From an uncultured Collinsella sp. (GTDB taxonomy: Bacteria > Actinomycetota > Coriobacteriia > Coriobacteriales > Coriobacteriaceae): a DNA stretch of 46,458 bases. Under the pieces are notes generated by a model. That model had not been told where the DNA came from and ran no database searches. It saw only the letters and a program-made list of their open reading frames with translations. Numbering within the stretch: the first letter of the stretch is position 1; every line of letters starts with the position of its first letter. Below, piece by piece: positions 24,378 to 31,588 of this stretch. The stretch lies in NCBI GenBank assembly GCA_902491345.1, contig CABUHI010000015.1:1-46458 (forward strand). The letters run 5' to 3'. The position numbers and the translations under genes are program-made.

Positions 24378-24482
24378 ACCGACCGCCCGAGCCACGGCAC
24401 CTTGCCTTTCAATCGTCGGGCATGACCTCAAGGTCTATGCCCTCCTCTTTCAAGGCAATCTGCCGCACCTCGGGCGGTCGGT
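24378..24482 (+). repeat. Branched palindromic element, copy 3
   Basis: Outer stem ACCGACCGCCCGAG (24378-24391) pairs perfectly with CTCGGGCGGTCGGT (24469-24482). GGCA pairs with TGCC; middle stem TTGCCTT (24402-24408) with AAGGCAA (24452-24458); inner GGGCAT.ACC (24418-24427) with GGT..ATGCCC (24432-24442) around TCAA. It follows copy 2 after one base and sits between cysS and rlmB. Confidence 0.85.
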
Positions 24483-24525
24483 CTATTTGTTTCGTTTGAT
24501 AGTTGTTTTTAAAGGAGGCCGTCCC

Positions 24526-25440
24526 ATGGCCGACAATCGCAAGCGTACGCCTCGTGGCGGCAAGCAGGCTGCTTCTGGCTCGCGTCCGATTCGCCGCAAC
24601 GACCGCGCTGCCGCTCCCAAGGGCCAGCGCGAGCGCTCACAGGCTGCTCGCCCGCAGCGCGAGCGTAGCCGCGATAACGTCCAGGTTCCCAAGGGCGAGT
24701 TTATCGAAGGTCGCCGTGCTGCCGCCGAGGCGCTGCGTACCGGCTTTCCCGTCAAGTGCGCGCTCATCGCTGAGGGCGGGGAGCGCGATGCCGCCTTGTT
24801 GCGCCTGGTCGACGACCTCAATGCCGCGGGTGTCCGCATTAAGTATGTGCAGCGCGCGCAGCTCGACGCGCTGTCGAGCCATGGCGCTCACCAGGGCATT
24901 GCGCTCGAGGTTGGTAACTTCCCCTATGCCGATGTCGCCGATATTCTCGACCGCGCAGGCGAGGGCCCGGCACTTGTCGTGGTGCTCGACCATGTGACCG
25001 ACGATGGCAACTTTGGTGCGATCGTGCGCTCCGCCGAGGTTGTGGGCGCGGCGGGCGTCGTCATTGCCAATAAGCGTGCCGCCGGCGTTACCGTGGGCAG
25101 CTACAAGACTTCAGCCGGCGCCGTCATGCATCTGCCTATCGCGCAGGTTCCCAACATCGCCCGTGCGCTCGATGACCTCAAGGCCGCTGGCTTTTGGGTG
25201 GGCGGTGCCTCCGAGCACGCCGAGGGCAGTTGCTGGGATGCTCCCTTCGAGGGCCGCGTGGCGCTTGTCATGGGTTCCGAGGGCGACGGCATCTCGCGCC
25301 TGGTGCTCGAGAAATGCGACTTTTTGACCAAGCTTCCCCAGCGCGGCATGACCGAGAGCCTCAATGTTGCCCAGGCGACCACGGCGCTGTGCTTTGAGTG
25401 GCTGCGTCGCAACGCCGGCGAGCTCATGGGGGAGGAGTAG
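24526..25440 (+). CDS. rlmB: TrmH/RlmB-family rRNA 2'-O-methyltransferase
   Basis: This 304-residue SPOUT methyltransferase most likely 2'-O-methylates G2251 of 23S rRNA. An Arg/Lys/Gln-rich, probably disordered tail of about 60 residues precedes the substrate-binding domain (FIEGRRAAAEALRTG). The trefoil-knot catalytic domain shows VVLDHVTDDGNFGAIVRSAEVVG, VMGSEGDGIS and MTESLNVAQATTALCFEW, the three SpoU motifs. The ATG at 24526 follows AAAGGAGG. The next gene, a YacP homologue, begins three bases after the stop, as in many Gram-positives. RlmB versus another TrmH paralogue rests on context. Confidence 0.88.
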   Translation: MADNRKRTPRGGKQAASGSRPIRRNDRAAAPKGQRERSQAARPQRERSRDNVQVPKGEFIEGRRAAAEALRTGFPVKCALIAEGGERDAALLRLVDDLNAAGVRIKYVQRAQLDALSSHGAHQGIALEVGNFPYADVADILDRAGEGPALVVVLDHVTDDGNFGAIVRSAEVVGAAGVVIANKRAAGVTVGSYKTSAGAVMHLPIAQVPNIARALDDLKAAGFWVGGASEHAEGSCWDAPFEGRVALVMGSEGDGISRLVLEKCDFLTKLPQRGMTESLNVAQATTALCFEWLRRNAGELMGEE

Positions 25441-25443
25441 CGC

Positions 25444-26121
25444 ATGTCCAAGAAGAACCGCGCCAAGTCCAAGGCCAAGCGCTTTGGCGAGGGCTCGGCC
25501 AAGCCGATTGTTTCGGCCGCGACCTATGGCGTGGGCGGCAATGCGTTTGCGCAGGCCATCGCCGACCCGGTCTCGACGGTGCACTCCAACAAGCCCGAGC
25601 TGTTGGTGGTCGACGGTTACAACGTGATCCACTGCACGCCGCGCTACGAAAAGCTCGTGTACGACCATTCCGACGATCCGTATTCCAGCGACGTTCACGA
25701 TATGGCGCGCACCGCCCTCATCAACGACGTCGCCGCCTTTGCCCAGGGCCGCTACGAGGCCGTGATCGTATTTGACGGCGCGGGCAATATCTCCAGCGAG
25801 CGCCCCAACCTACCGGCCCGCGGCGTGCGCATCGAGTTTTCGCCGACGGGTGTTTCGGCCGATACCGTGGTGCAAAAGCTCTGCATCGAGGCACGCGAGG
25901 AAGGTCGCGCGTGCTCCGTGGTATCGAGCGACGGCACGATCCAGGCCGTCGTCATGGGCAAGGGCGTCACGCGCATCTCGAGCCGTATGCTGGTGGATGA
26001 GATCAAACAGATCGATAACGACGTTCACGAGGCAGAGGAAGCTCCGCAGATCAAGATGACTCTGGGCAGCCGCCTGAGTCCCGAGGCGCTGGCCAAGCTC
26101 AAGGCCCTGCGTGGCCGGTAG
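25444..26121 (+). CDS. YacP-like NYN-domain ribonuclease
   Basis: This 225-residue protein carries a NYN (PIN-like) nuclease domain. Acidic active-site positions are visible in LLVVDGYNVIH (about residue 57), VIVFDGAGN (about residue 103) and SSDGTIQ (about residue 160). A basic N-terminal tail (KKNRAKSKAKR) may touch RNA. The B. subtilis member YacP/Rae1 cleaves mRNA on ribosomes in the A site; that role is assumed by family and by the shared position after rlmB. A short hairpin at 26123-26156 separates it from the converging HipA-like gene. Confidence 0.85.
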   Translation: MSKKNRAKSKAKRFGEGSAKPIVSAATYGVGGNAFAQAIADPVSTVHSNKPELLVVDGYNVIHCTPRYEKLVYDHSDDPYSSDVHDMARTALINDVAAFAQGRYEAVIVFDGAGNISSERPNLPARGVRIEFSPTGVSADTVVQKLCIEAREEGRACSVVSSDGTIQAVVMGKGVTRISSRMLVDEIKQIDNDVHEAEEAPQIKMTLGSRLSPEALAKLKALRGR

Positions 26122-26148
26122 GGGAGTTGGCGGGGTAATGCTGCCTCG

Positions 26149-27489
26149 CTAACTCCATTCAGCGATGTCGATCATTCTTTCGAGGCGCCACGTTAGCGCC
26201 TCTTTTAGATAAGGCATTCTCGCTGCTAGGGCATCGTTTTTAGACAGAATCTCGATTGCCTCGTCGACAAAACCTTCGAGTTTGTCCCCGTCAAACCAGT
26301 TCATATCCTCAACAAGCAACATTTGTTTCGCGGGACTTGAATGGAACTGCGCGCTGGCAAAACTGTGCTCTCCTGCCCTAAGCTCCTCTAGAGATATGTT
26401 GCACCAGAGCGATGAGCCCGAATCGAAGATGGGGGCTGGTCTGCAGGTTAGCGTGTTGACGTTTCGCACAAGGCCAAAGTTACGCCAATGACGGTCATAG
26501 TTGGCGATGATGTCGTCACATACGATCATGCGGTCAAGGGCATCCTTAACGCCTGTCATCCCGAGCTCCTCGCAGTTTGCTACGTATCGCTCGTAGTCGG
26601 TTAGCCGTTCATCTGCGTTTGCGTGCTGGTTTACATAGAACGCAGGGACATACTCTTCTTCATCAGTTAAGAAGACATCGCATATGCTCAGGGCAGAAGT
26701 GCCCGTGCCCTCGACCGAGTAAGGCACATAATCGCAGGCGTTTAGGATACGACGGTGGAGCGCGGTCGCCACCAGCTCGTTATAAGGTTCCTGGTTCAGG
26801 TGCGCTCCTGCCTTATGCAGAATTCGACGCCCGCCCTCGCATGTCCAGTACTTTTGAAGATTGCCGTCCGACGTGTTGTCGGGCTTTGCGGCAGCCGCTT
26901 TTCCCTCTGGGGCAAAGGGCGCAATAGACAGTGAGACGTCATCAAAGGCGTTATTGAAGAAGTTAATATCTTCCCACGCGAGACCGGAACCTTGGGGCCT
27001 AATCCAATACTGGTCGGATAGGGAGAGGCCAAGATTTCGCTGTACGAGTTCATCGGGAACATCGACTGCGGCTTCTGCAAGCAGGGAGGCTAACCCAATG
27101 CGTGCGAGCGGGATACCGCGGCCGCGCCACCAGATGCGGAAGGAGTCGAGCGATATGGGGCTATTAGGGCCAAATACTCCAATAGGGGCGTGGGCGTAAT
27201 CGATGTCGGCGCCGATGTGGGTAAAGTCTTTTCGCGATGTGCTGTAGACCAGCTGAGCGACTTCGTGCGTGCGATTCATGAGGGTGAACGCGATCTCGCT
27301 CTTACCGTGGCCGCGGCGGGGACGTCCCCCCGTTTTGGTCACGGAGCGGAGTCGCGTGTCGACGCTGTCTTTGTCGATGAGCCATACACCAGAAGCCTTG
27401 CGGGCCTCAAGTGCTCCGTTTTTTATGAGCTCCTGCACCCTGCGCGGAGTGATGCCGAGTAGTTCGGCTGCTTCCTTGGTAGTAAGCAT
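26149..27489 (-). CDS. HTH-HipA-like kinase fusion protein
   Basis: This 446-residue protein joins an excisionase/MerR-like winged helix (residues 1-45, MLTTKEAAELLGITPRRVQEL) to a HipA-like Ser/Thr kinase fold. Kinase marks: Lys226 in RILHKAG, Glu234 or Glu238 in the helix after it, the catalytic loop YDRHWRNFG (Asp332, Asn337) and the metal site IFDSGSS (Asp356). HipA toxins usually need a separate HTH antitoxin, HipB; here the HTH is fused, so self-repression is likely. The ATG at 27489 follows AAGGG. The gene is visibly more A+T-rich than its neighbours and sits where sigH lies in B. subtilis, suggesting gain by transfer. Target unknown. Confidence 0.8.
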   Translation of the reverse strand: MLTTKEAAELLGITPRRVQELIKNGALEARKASGVWLIDKDSVDTRLRSVTKTGGRPRRGHGKSEIAFTLMNRTHEVAQLVYSTSRKDFTHIGADIDYAHAPIGVFGPNSPISLDSFRIWWRGRGIPLARIGLASLLAEAAVDVPDELVQRNLGLSLSDQYWIRPQGSGLAWEDINFFNNAFDDVSLSIAPFAPEGKAAAAKPDNTSDGNLQKYWTCEGGRRILHKAGAHLNQEPYNELVATALHRRILNACDYVPYSVEGTGTSALSICDVFLTDEEEYVPAFYVNQHANADERLTDYERYVANCEELGMTGVKDALDRMIVCDDIIANYDRHWRNFGLVRNVNTLTCRPAPIFDSGSSLWCNISLEELRAGEHSFASAQFHSSPAKQMLLVEDMNWFDGDKLEGFVDEAIEILSKNDALAARMPYLKEALTWRLERMIDIAEWS

Positions 27490-27505
27490 CGCGAAACCCT
27501 TCGTT

Positions 27506-27567
27506 AGAACGAATAGTTTTATATATAACAATTGTAATTAAAACTATTCGTTCTGACGAATAGTTTT
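27506..27567 (-). promoter_or_regulatory. Palindromic operator-promoter of the HipA-like gene
   Basis: AGAACGAATAGTTTT (27506-27520) and its exact inverse (27540-27554) flank an A+T-rich core; a third half site, CGAATAGTTTT, lies at 27557-27567 in the first orientation. The core contains TTATAT/TATATA on the gene strand, so bound repressor would cover the promoter. The HTH of the gene product is the obvious candidate binder. Confidence 0.75.
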
Positions 27568-27651
27568 GAGATGTGGTCGGGTGAAGGGCCTGTTGCGCCT
27601 CGTCCGCAATTCCTTTATTCTTAACTGGCTTCGCGCGAAAGCGCCAAGTGT

Positions 27652-27726
27652 GCCAGTGTGGCGCAACGGTAGCGCAACTGATTTGTAATCAGTGGGTTGC
27701 AGGTTCGATTCCTGTCACTGGCTCCA
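27652..27726 (+). tRNA. tRNA-Thr (TGT)
   Basis: 75-nt cloverleaf with acceptor GCCAGTG / CACTGGC, anticodon stem ACTGA / TCAGT, loop TTTGTAA (anticodon TGT), T loop TTCGATT and encoded CCA. Confidence 0.95.
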
Positions 27727-27735
27727 TGAGAGTTT

Positions 27736-27775
27736 CGGGCTCTGTTCCCTTGTGGGACAGGGCCCGTTTCTATTT
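27736..27775 (+). terminator. Terminator after tRNA-Thr
   Basis: CGGGCTCTGTTCCC / GGGACAGGGCCCG with loop TTGT, followed by TTTCTATTT. The right arm happens to contain GGGACAGG, so this may be a derived member of that hairpin family. Confidence 0.8.
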
Positions 27776-27820
27776 ATGTCGATAAGTCAGCGGGTTTGGC
27801 ACCGCCTAAGCTTCAGGTCT

Positions 27821-27957
27821 GTCTCGATCTGTAACACGAAGAAGCTGAAAACCGTTCTTACTGTTACAGAATGAGACGTAAGCTGGGGTCTCTGCGTAAT
27901 ATCTCGACCTGTAACAGATAGGGGAGAAAATGTTCTCTATATGTTACAGATCGAGAC
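27821..27957. repeat. Paired TCTCGATCTGTAACA palindromes
   Basis: Hairpin 1: GTCTCGATCTGTAACA (27821-27836) with TGTTACAGAATGAGAC (27862-27877). Hairpin 2: TCTCGACCTGTAACA (27902-27916) with TGTTACAGATCGAGA (27942-27956), with an inner GAGAA / TTCTC. The same 15-base motif thus occurs four times in alternating orientation. No gene is credible here. Confidence 0.85.
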
Positions 27958-27989
27958 AAAAGCCGTGTCGAGCTCGGCTGCCCCCTCCT

Positions 27990-28132
27990 GAGCGTGGATT
28001 ATCGGACGTACGAGCGTGGAAAATCTTCCGCCTAGTGAATGAGCGTGGACAATCTGCCACTTTAGATTCGATGGCACGGCAAAGTGGGAGATTATTCACG
28101 CTCGATTTCAAACGGAAGAAAATCCACGCTCG
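27990..28132. repeat. Nested GAGCGTGGA palindrome array
   Basis: GAGCGTGGA-type units occur at 27990-28003, 28012-28030 and 28041-28063, then inverted at 28081-28103 and 28113-28132. The second unit with its CTTCCG tail pairs with the fifth, and the third with its CCACTTT tail pairs with the fourth, giving one nested structure over 28011-28132. The first unit is unpaired. A reading frame across this region is not supported. Confidence 0.85.
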
Positions 28133-28368
28133 ATTTTGCCTGGGAAGAGCAATCTTCTGTCTAGGAAGCCCCGATCTCGACCTATATATAGGTGCAAATA
28201 AGCTGGTATCGAAGTTCGATCCTGAAGGTGTACTCCACTACACCAAAGTGTTCCCTCGGGAAACGTCACCTCAGTATCCAAAACCACCGTCCTTCATATC
28301 CAAACTCAAAAAAACCGCAGGTCACGACTATATAGATACGCCCGGCACCGTGTATCTAGAGGTTTTCG
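28133..28368. other. Intergenic stretch with no recognised feature
   Basis: Between the palindrome array and the tRNA promoter I see no gene, no clear hairpin with a T tract and no repeat shared with the rest of the window. It is more A+T-rich than the surrounding genes. Confidence 0.5.
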
Positions 28369-28398
28369 TTGACAGCCCCCAAGGTTGCATCGTATTAT
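28369..28398 (+). promoter_or_regulatory. Promoter of the tRNA-Tyr/Thr/Met-tuf cluster
   Basis: A consensus TTGACA (28369-28374), an 18-base spacer and TATTAT (28393-28398), about 60 bases before tRNA-Tyr. Its closeness to consensus suits stable RNA and tuf expression. Confidence 0.75.
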
Positions 28399-28460
28399 CT
28401 TTTTCGTTCGCGGGGGCGGCGGTCCAAAAGACCAAAGGACCTGCGGATACTTGAACGATT

Positions 28461-28542
28461 GGGAGTTTGCCCGAGTGGTTAATGGGGACGGGCTGTAAAC
28501 CCGTTGGCTCTGCCTACATAGGTTCGAATCCTATAGCTCCCA
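28461..28542 (+). tRNA. tRNA-Tyr (GTA)
   Basis: Long-variable-arm tRNA with acceptor GGGAGTT / AGCTCCC, anticodon loop CTGTAAA (GTA) and T loop TTCGAAT. Unlike the other tRNAs in the window it lacks an encoded CCA (ACCCG follows). Confidence 0.95.
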
Positions 28543-28552
28543 CCCGTCAAGT

Positions 28553-28628
28553 GCCTGTATAGCTCAGTCGGTAGAGCACTTCGTTGGTAACGAAGAGGTC
28601 ACCAGTTCAAGTCTGGTTGCAGGCTCCA
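28553..28628 (+). tRNA. tRNA-Thr (GGT)
   Basis: 76-nt cloverleaf with acceptor GCCTGTA / TGCAGGC, anticodon stem CTTCG / CGAAG, loop TTGGTAA (GGT) and encoded CCA. It is 10 bases after tRNA-Tyr. Confidence 0.95.
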
Positions 28629-28631
28629 TCC

Positions 28632-28708
28632 GGCGGTGTAGCTCAGTTGGTTAGAGCACACGGTTCATACCCGTGGCGTCACTGGTTCGAATCCAGTCAC
28701 CGCTACCA
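28632..28708 (+). tRNA. tRNA-Met (CAT), probably elongator
   Basis: 77-nt cloverleaf, acceptor GGCGGTG / CACCGCT, anticodon stem CACGG / CCGTG with loop TTCATAC (CAT), encoded ACCA. The stem lacks the three G-C pairs of the initiator, so elongator Met is favoured. A lysidine-type tRNA-Ile2 cannot be fully excluded by eye. Confidence 0.88.
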
Positions 28709-28719
28709 TAGGTAACACG

Positions 28720-28750
28720 GTGGCTTCTCAATAGTATGTTGAGAGGCCAC
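28720..28750 (+). other. Hairpin between the tRNAs and tuf
   Basis: GTGGCTTCTCAA (28720-28731) pairs with TTGAGAGGCCAC (28739-28750). There is no T tract, so it is more likely a processing or stability site than a terminator. Confidence 0.5.
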
Positions 28751-28804
28751 TATGGTATAAAGGCAAAGTCCCGTCCGGGGACGACCTGTTTAGAGGAGGG
28801 CTTT

Positions 28805-29995
28805 ATGGCCAAAGAGAAGTTTGAGCGCACTAAGCCGCATGTTAACATCGGCACCATTGGTCACGTCGACCACGGCAAGACCACGCTGACCGCCGCCATC
28901 ACCAAGGTTCTCTCCGAGACCGAGGGCTGCAAGGCTGACTTCACTGCGTTCGAGAACATCGACAAGGCTCCCGAGGAGCGCGAGCGCGGCATTACGATCT
29001 CCGTCTCCCACGTCGAGTACGAGACTGCTGCCCGTCACTACGCTCACGTTGACTGCCCGGGCCACGCTGACTACGTCAAGAACATGATCTCCGGTGCTGC
29101 TCAGATGGACGGCGCTATCCTGGTCATCGCCGCTACCGACGGCCCCATGGCTCAGACCCGCGAGCACATCCTGCTCGCCCGTCAGGTCGGCGTTCCCTAC
29201 ATCGTCGTCTTCCTGAACAAGTGCGACATGGTCGACGATGACGAGCTCATCGACCTCGTCGAGATGGAGACCCGTGAGCTCCTCTCCGAGTACGATTTCC
29301 CCGGCGACGACATCCCCGTCATCCGTGGTTCCGCTCTGGGCGCTCTCGAGGGCGACGCCAAGTGGATGGACGCTATCCGCGAGCTCATGAAGGCCGTCGA
29401 CGAGTACATCCCGACGCCTGCTCGTAACAACGACCTCCCCTTCCTGATGGCCGTTGAGGACGTTATGACCATCTCCGGCCGTGGTACCGTTGCTACCGGC
29501 CGTGTCGAGCGCGGTGAGCTCAAGCTCAACGAGCCCGTCGAGATTGTCGGCATCAAGGATACCCAGAACACCGTCGTTACCGGTATCGAGATGTTCCGTA
29601 AGTCCATGGACTTCTGCGAGGCTGGCGACAACGTCGGTCTGCTGCTCCGCGGCATCAAGCGCGAGGACATCGAGCGCGGCCAGGTTCTCTGCAAGCCCGG
29701 TTCGGTTACCCCGCACACCAAGTTCACCGGTGAGATCTACGTTCTGACCAAGGAGGAGGGCGGCCGTCACACCCCGTTCTTCGATGGTTATCGTCCTCAG
29801 TTCTACTTCCGTACCACCGACGTTACCGGTACGGTCAAGCTCCCCGAGGGCACCGAGATGGCTATGCCTGGTGACCACATCACCATCGAGGGCGACCTCA
29901 TCCACCCGATCGCCATGGAGGAGGGCCTGCGCTTCGCTATCCGCGAGGGTGGCCACACCGTCGGTTCGGGCATCGTCTCCACGATCATTGAGTAA
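28805..29995 (+). CDS. tuf: Elongation factor Tu
   Basis: This 396-residue GTPase delivers aminoacyl-tRNA to the ribosome. G motifs are GHVDHGKTT (about residue 19), DCPGHADYVKN and NKCDMVDD; domains 2 and 3 complete the standard length. The ATG at 28805 follows AGAGGAGGG. Codon use is markedly biased, as expected of a very highly expressed gene. It sits behind tRNA-Tyr, -Thr and -Met and before rpmG, tRNA-Trp and secE, resembling the tRNA-tufB arrangement of E. coli. Confidence 0.98.
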   Translation: MAKEKFERTKPHVNIGTIGHVDHGKTTLTAAITKVLSETEGCKADFTAFENIDKAPEERERGITISVSHVEYETAARHYAHVDCPGHADYVKNMISGAAQMDGAILVIAATDGPMAQTREHILLARQVGVPYIVVFLNKCDMVDDDELIDLVEMETRELLSEYDFPGDDIPVIRGSALGALEGDAKWMDAIRELMKAVDEYIPTPARNNDLPFLMAVEDVMTISGRGTVATGRVERGELKLNEPVEIVGIKDTQNTVVTGIEMFRKSMDFCEAGDNVGLLLRGIKREDIERGQVLCKPGSVTPHTKFTGEIYVLTKEEGGRHTPFFDGYRPQFYFRTTDVTGTVKLPEGTEMAMPGDHITIEGDLIHPIAMEEGLRFAIREGGHTVGSGIVSTIIE

Positions 29996-30022
29996 ATTAG
30001 CTCTTTGATATAGCTGACTTAG

Positions 30023-30058
30023 AGAACCCGGCACTTATATGGGTGCCGGGTTCTTTTC
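30023..30058 (+). terminator. Terminator after tuf
   Basis: AGAACCCGGCAC / GTGCCGGGTTCT with loop TTATATGG and TTTTC beyond. The stretch 30059-30199 shows nothing recognisable. Confidence 0.9.
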
Positions 30059-30199
30059 TGCAATGGATATTAAGCCGTTGCTGGTGTCGAGAGGATCGAT
30101 AATGGTCCTGGATGCACCGTCGATTAGCTCTCGATGGCTTCATTGATGTGTTCCAAATATGAATGGATCCACCGAGAACCAATTGACTCGAGGTTTTCA

Positions 30200-30229
30200 T
30201 TGACAGCACTTACGTGGAGCTGATAAAGT
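30200..30229 (+). promoter_or_regulatory. Promoter of rpmG
   Basis: Perfect TTGACA (30200-30205) with GATAAA at 16 bases or TAAAGT at 18 bases downstream, about 50 bases before the rpmG start. Confidence 0.6.
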
Positions 30230-30274
30230 AACAACTCGTGCCCGTACGGGGCGGAAATGAAAGGTTCAGGATAC

Positions 30275-30424
30275 ATGCGTACTCTAGTTACTCTTGCGTG
30301 CACTGAGTGCAAGCGCCGCAACTATACGACCACCAAGAACAAGTCGACCATGCCTGATCGTATGGAGATCAAGAAGTATTGCCCCTGGTGCCGTCACCAC
30401 ACGCTGCACAAAGAGACCCGCTAG
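30275..30424 (+). CDS. rpmG: Ribosomal protein L33, zinc-binding type
   Basis: This 49-residue large-subunit protein reads MRTLVTLACTECKRRNY to HHTLHKETR. Two Cys pairs, CTEC (residues 9-12) and CPWC (36-39), mark it as the zinc-ribbon (C+) form. The position before secE and nusG is that of rpmG in B. subtilis and many actinobacteria. AGG upstream of the ATG is a weak ribosome site. tRNA-Trp follows after 13 bases. Confidence 0.95.
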   Translation: MRTLVTLACTECKRRNYTTTKNKSTMPDRMEIKKYCPWCRHHTLHKETR

Positions 30425-30437
30425 TCTCTAGTCACAT

Positions 30438-30513
30438 ACGCCAGTAGTTCAATTGGTAGAGCATCGGTCTCCAAAACCGAGTGTTGAGGGTTCGAGTCCT
30501 TCCTGGCGTGCCA
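30438..30513 (+). tRNA. tRNA-Trp (CCA)
   Basis: 76-nt cloverleaf with acceptor ACGCCAG / CTGGCGT, anticodon stem TCGGT / ACCGA, loop CTCCAAA (CCA), T loop TTCGAGT and encoded CCA. It lies between rpmG and secE, as in many bacteria. Confidence 0.95.
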
Positions 30514-30522
30514 GTCATTATT

Positions 30523-30555
30523 CCGTAAGCTCCCAATTGGGGGCTTACGGTTTAC
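30523..30555 (+). terminator. Hairpin after tRNA-Trp
   Basis: CCGTAAGC.CCC / GGG.GCTTACGG around AATT with TTTAC after it. A TATAAG at 30561-30566 just beyond could be a -10 box for secE-nusG. Confidence 0.65.
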
Positions 30556-30589
30556 TCATGTATAAGCGCATTGCGCGGAGGTAACCCAA

Positions 30590-30928
30590 ATGGCCAACAA
30601 GAAGAACAAGAAGAAGGCTCAGCAGCCGGCACCTGCCAACAAAGCTGCCGCCAACTCCAAGGTTGAGGCCAAGAAGGCCGTTGCCAAGAAGAACGAGAAG
30701 GCTGCGAAGTCCAAGAAGAACGAGAAGCCTGGTTTCTTCGCCCGCACCAAGAAGTATTTCGCTTCGGTCAAGTCCGAGATGAAGCGTGTCACGTGGCCCG
30801 ATAAGAAGGAGCTCGTGAACTACTCGGTTGTTGTTTGCGCTTCTCTGATCGTCGTCGGCGTCGTCATCGCTCTGCTCGATGCTGGCTTTGGCGAGGCTCT
30901 TGCTCTGTTCTCTGGATTGAGGGGCTAA
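30590..30928 (+). CDS. secE: Preprotein translocase subunit SecE
   Basis: This 112-residue inner-membrane subunit clamps SecY. A Lys/Ala/Asn-rich cytoplasmic tail of about 60 residues precedes the conserved amphipathic segment KSEMKRVTWPDKKELVNYS and a single membrane helix VVVCASLIVVGVVIALLD. The tail is longer than in minimal SecE (about 60 residues in all) but common in actinobacteria. CGGAGGT is upstream of the ATG. nusG follows three bases after the stop. Confidence 0.95.
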   Translation: MANKKNKKKAQQPAPANKAAANSKVEAKKAVAKKNEKAAKSKKNEKPGFFARTKKYFASVKSEMKRVTWPDKKELVNYSVVVCASLIVVGVVIALLDAGFGEALALFSGLRG

Positions 30929-30931
30929 ACC

Positions 30932-31468
30932 ATGTCTAAGCGTTGGTACGTCGTTCACACTTACTCTGGATACGAGAACCGCGTTAAGTCCGATCTCGAG
31001 CATCGCATCGAGACTATGGGCATGCAGGACCGTATCTTTGATATCGAGATTCCTATGGAGCGCGTCACCGAGATTAAAGAGGGTGGCAAGCGTGAGACCA
31101 AGGATTCCAAGATCTTCCCGGGTTATGTCCTGGTCCGCATGGAGATGGATGACGATGCTTGGACGTGTGTTCGTAACACGCCTGGCGTCACCGGTTTCCT
31201 AGGCGGCAACGGCAAGCCCGCTCCGCTTTCCCGCGACGAGTACAACAAGATGACTCGTCGTCCCGGTAAGGGCGATTCGCCCAAGCGCACCTCGGTTGAT
31301 ATTGAGGTCGGTACGTCCGTCCGCGTCACCGATGGCCCGCTTACCGACTTTGATGGCAAGGTCTCCGAGGTTAACACCGAGGCTGGCAAGCTCAAGGTCA
31401 CGCTGATGATCTTTGGCCGCGAGACGCCGGTCGAGCTGGACTTTAACCAGGTCGCTGTCATCGCTTAA
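30932..31468 (+). CDS. nusG: Transcription termination/antitermination factor NusG
   Basis: This 178-residue factor binds RNA polymerase and modulates pausing, Rho termination and coupling to ribosomes. The NGN domain begins KRWYVVHTYSGYENRVKSDL; the C-terminal KOW domain holds VRVTDGPLTDFDGKVSEVN. Length is that of the E. coli protein, without the long acidic N-terminal extension of many actinobacteria. It is coupled to secE with three bases between. Confidence 0.97.
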   Translation: MSKRWYVVHTYSGYENRVKSDLEHRIETMGMQDRIFDIEIPMERVTEIKEGGKRETKDSKIFPGYVLVRMEMDDDAWTCVRNTPGVTGFLGGNGKPAPLSRDEYNKMTRRPGKGDSPKRTSVDIEVGTSVRVTDGPLTDFDGKVSEVNTEAGKLKVTLMIFGRETPVELDFNQVAVIA

Positions 31469-31588
31469 GTTTTCGTCCGTTCGCGCGAGCGTGCTTCTTC
31501 TGTGACTGCTCATCTCAGGAGTGCTTCTAACACGTGCGTGCTTACGATATAGCAAGTACTTCACACTCGTGATTCGAAAGGAATGACC

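Noticed and set aside
27318..27329. GGGGACGTCCCC palindrome inside the HipA-like gene
   Set aside because: It resembles the repeat core, but it encodes a Gly/Arg/Pro linker in frame and lacks the larger stem, so chance is enough.
27990..28132. CRISPR-like array
   Set aside because: Units alternate in orientation, spacing is irregular, private tails pair with each other, and no cas genes are present.
27930..28454. A 174-codon open frame on the plus strand
   Set aside because: It runs through two palindrome families and the tRNA promoter, has no ribosome site, and the predicted protein looks like no known family.
28739..28761. TTGAGA...TATAAA as a tuf promoter
   Set aside because: The spacer is only 11 bases and the TTGAGA is part of a hairpin arm; the consensus promoter at 28369 serves the cluster.
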